Positions 7,413 to 8,392 of a stretch of 8,392 bases of DNA are shown here, in pieces (positions within the stretch are counted from its first letter, which is position 1; the number at the start of each line of letters is the position of its first letter). A model generated the notes under the pieces. It made no database searches. It had not been told where the DNA came from and was given only the letters and a program-made list of their open reading frames with translations. The translations under genes were made by a program, and so were the position numbers. The DNA lies in contig CAYUNE010000009.1 of the NCBI GenBank assembly GCA_964446115.1, positions 1-8,392 on the forward strand. Direction: 5' to 3'. The stretch is from CAYUNE01 sp964446115 (lineage in GTDB: Bacteria; Desulfobacterota; Desulfobulbia; Desulfobulbales; Desulfobulbaceae).

Positions 7413-7431
7413 GGCGGTATCATGTACCGCC
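7413..7431. other. 7-bp stem-loop after the GT4 gene
   Basis: GGCGGTA (7413-7419) pairs perfectly with TACCGCC (7425-7431) around the loop TCATG. It lies 36 bases past the GT4 stop, where a terminator would be expected, but no T-run follows on the plus strand. It may protect the 3' end of the message or terminate weakly. It runs directly into the repeat at 7434. Confidence 0.45.
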
Positions 7432-7433
7432 TG

Positions 7434-7496
7434 GCTGTAAGCGCTCAAGGGTGTCGCAAATTTGCTGAATCCTTCCTGCCCGTAAGCGCTCGCGGA
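7434..7496 (+). repeat. Second copy of the dispersed repeat, with two tandem cores
   Basis: Bases 7434-7479 match 1880-1925 in the same orientation: 14 identical starting bases, GGG, an equal-length 19-base spacer with 7 of 19 identities, then CCTTCCTGC. A second core, GTAAGCGCTCGCGGA (7482-7496), follows exactly 45 bases after the first core (7437-7451). The 12-base core GTAAGCGCTCAC seen in the left copy is itself nearly palindromic. The rest of the gap up to the GT2 gene (7497-7626) shows no gene or recognisable promoter. Confidence 0.65.
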
Positions 7497-7626
7497 AGAA
7501 ACGTCAATGGGCATGGGATATACCAATACCCTGAAATAAGGACTTAAACAACAAACGTTCCCACGGCGGCACGCAAACGTGTGCGACAAGGACGTCCCGT
7601 GATTGCCTGCAAAGACACATCGTTGC

Positions 7627-8392
7627 ATGGTTACGAAAAAAAACAAAGGGGATGTCTGCGTCTGCATCCTCGCCCATAACGAACAGAAACATATTGCCCG
7701 CACCATCCGGGCCATTGTTGCCGGTAATGATGAACTTGAATTTGATATCGTGGTTTATGCCAACGGCTGCACCGACGAGACAGTTCCCATTGTCAAATCC
7801 CTTGCCGAAAAGATCCCCTCGCTTCACCTGCGGATCCTGGAACAGGCATCCAAACCCGCTGCCTGGAACCAGGCGTTTCGGGAAAACGTCAGGGAGTTGC
7901 TTGTTTTTTCAGATGGCGATGTTATTCCCCAACCGGGCGCTGTCACCGCCCTGTACCGTCATTTTACAAAAAATCCGCAGGCTGCCCTGGCCTGTTGTCA
8001 ATACTGGCCCGTCTCTACAGGGATCAAGAGCAGTCAGCGAATAGCGGGTTTTTTACAGATACCCCTTGTTCAGGACTTTCTCACCGGCTGTTTCTACGGA
8101 TTCCGAAGGGCATATCTTTATTGCCGGCTGCGGGAACGCGGTTTTGACGGCATTCCCGAAGGAGTGGTTGCCGAGGACAACTTTATTCAATTCCTGGTAT
8201 CCCATGAACACTTCAGCGTGATCAGGGAAAAATGTTTCTATGAACCCCCGGCGTTGCGGGATTACTGGAAATACCTTGCCCGCAAAAGGTGGCAGGAGGA
8301 GCAGCTTGCCCTCATCAACGGCGAATGTTTCGCCTCCCGCCTTGCGGAGTGGGAAAGTCCTGTGCAGAGAATACAAAACAAATTGAAGAGGT
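7627..8392 (+). CDS. GT2-family glycosyltransferase, 5' part only
   Basis: An open frame of 255 codons that runs off the right edge. It is an inverting GT-A glycosyltransferase of family 2, using a nucleotide-sugar donor and a divalent metal. The N-terminus VCVCILAHNEQKHIARTI is the classic GT2 opening, followed by VVYANGCTDET. The metal-binding DxD is D96-G97-D98 in LLVFSDGDVIPQPGAV. The catalytic-base region is GVVAEDNF with E183-D184, and RKRW at 219-222 resembles the (Q/R)xxRW acceptor motif. No membrane helix is seen in the visible part. The ATG at 7627 lacks a good ribosome site. A TTG at 7603 has AAGGA 10 bases upstream and would add eight residues, with a stop codon at 7600 limiting any longer form. 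It follows the repeat-containing gap, so it may have its own promoter, but function and strand match the upstream glycan genes. Confidence 0.88.
   Translation, partial: MVTKKNKGDVCVCILAHNEQKHIARTIRAIVAGNDELEFDIVVYANGCTDETVPIVKSLAEKIPSLHLRILEQASKPAAWNQAFRENVRELLVFSDGDVIPQPGAVTALYRHFTKNPQAALACCQYWPVSTGIKSSQRIAGFLQIPLVQDFLTGCFYGFRRAYLYCRLRERGFDGIPEGVVAEDNFIQFLVSHEHFSVIREKCFYEPPALRDYWKYLARKRWQEEQLALINGECFASRLAEWESPVQRIQNKLKR

Noticed and set aside
7413..7431. Intrinsic terminator for the operon
   Set aside because: The stem-loop is real, but no T-run follows on the plus strand, so it is listed only as a stem-loop.
1883..7496. CRISPR array
   Set aside because: The repeat cores are few, diverged and spread over kilobases, without regularly spaced unique spacers or nearby cas genes.
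7304..7827. Overlapping minus-strand open frames of 107-136 codons around the GT4/GT2 gap
   Set aside because: They cross the repeat cores and the ends of two supported genes, and their products show no domain or plausible start signal.

Overview
The window reads as a stretch of a moderately GC-rich bacterial chromosome. The gene families (a WtpA/WtpB-type oxyanion transporter and a fused ATP sulfurylase-like/APS kinase protein), with a dispersed near-palindromic repeat, would fit an anaerobic Desulfobacterota (deltaproteobacterial) genome. That placement is an impression from family resemblance. There is no rRNA or other phylogenetic marker here.

Layout. (1) 30-1858, minus strand: a tungstate/molybdate ABC uptake operon, wtpA (binding protein) then wtpB (permease). 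The ATPase gene would lie just off the left edge. (2) 1859-2297: a divergent intergenic region of about 440 bases. It holds a 123-bp repeat element with imperfect inverted ends and a perfect 12-bp inverted repeat just ahead of the next gene. (3) 2298-7376, plus strand: a tightly packed run of four genes (a Sat-like/CysC fusion, a DegT-family PLP aminotransferase, a PAPS-type sulfotransferase, and a GT4 glycosyltransferase). Junctions are 22 bp apart or overlapping, so this looks like one operon. (4) 7377-7626: a short gap with a stem-loop and two more cores of the same repeat family. (5) 7627-8392: the 5' part of a GT2 glycosyltransferase that runs off the right edge.

The plus-strand genes fit together as a module for a sulfated, probably amino-sugar-containing glycan or glycolipid. 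The APS kinase domain would make PAPS, the sulfotransferase would use it, the aminotransferase would supply an amino sugar, and the two glycosyltransferases would build the chain. The most striking point is in the first gene. Its APS kinase half keeps its motifs, but both signature motifs of its ATP sulfurylase half are rewritten, with an acidic residue in place of the conserved arginine in each. The fusion may therefore phosphorylate APS made elsewhere, or its N-terminal half may have taken a new role. Copies of one repeat family flank the four-gene block, which suggests a discrete, possibly mobile or recombined, cassette.
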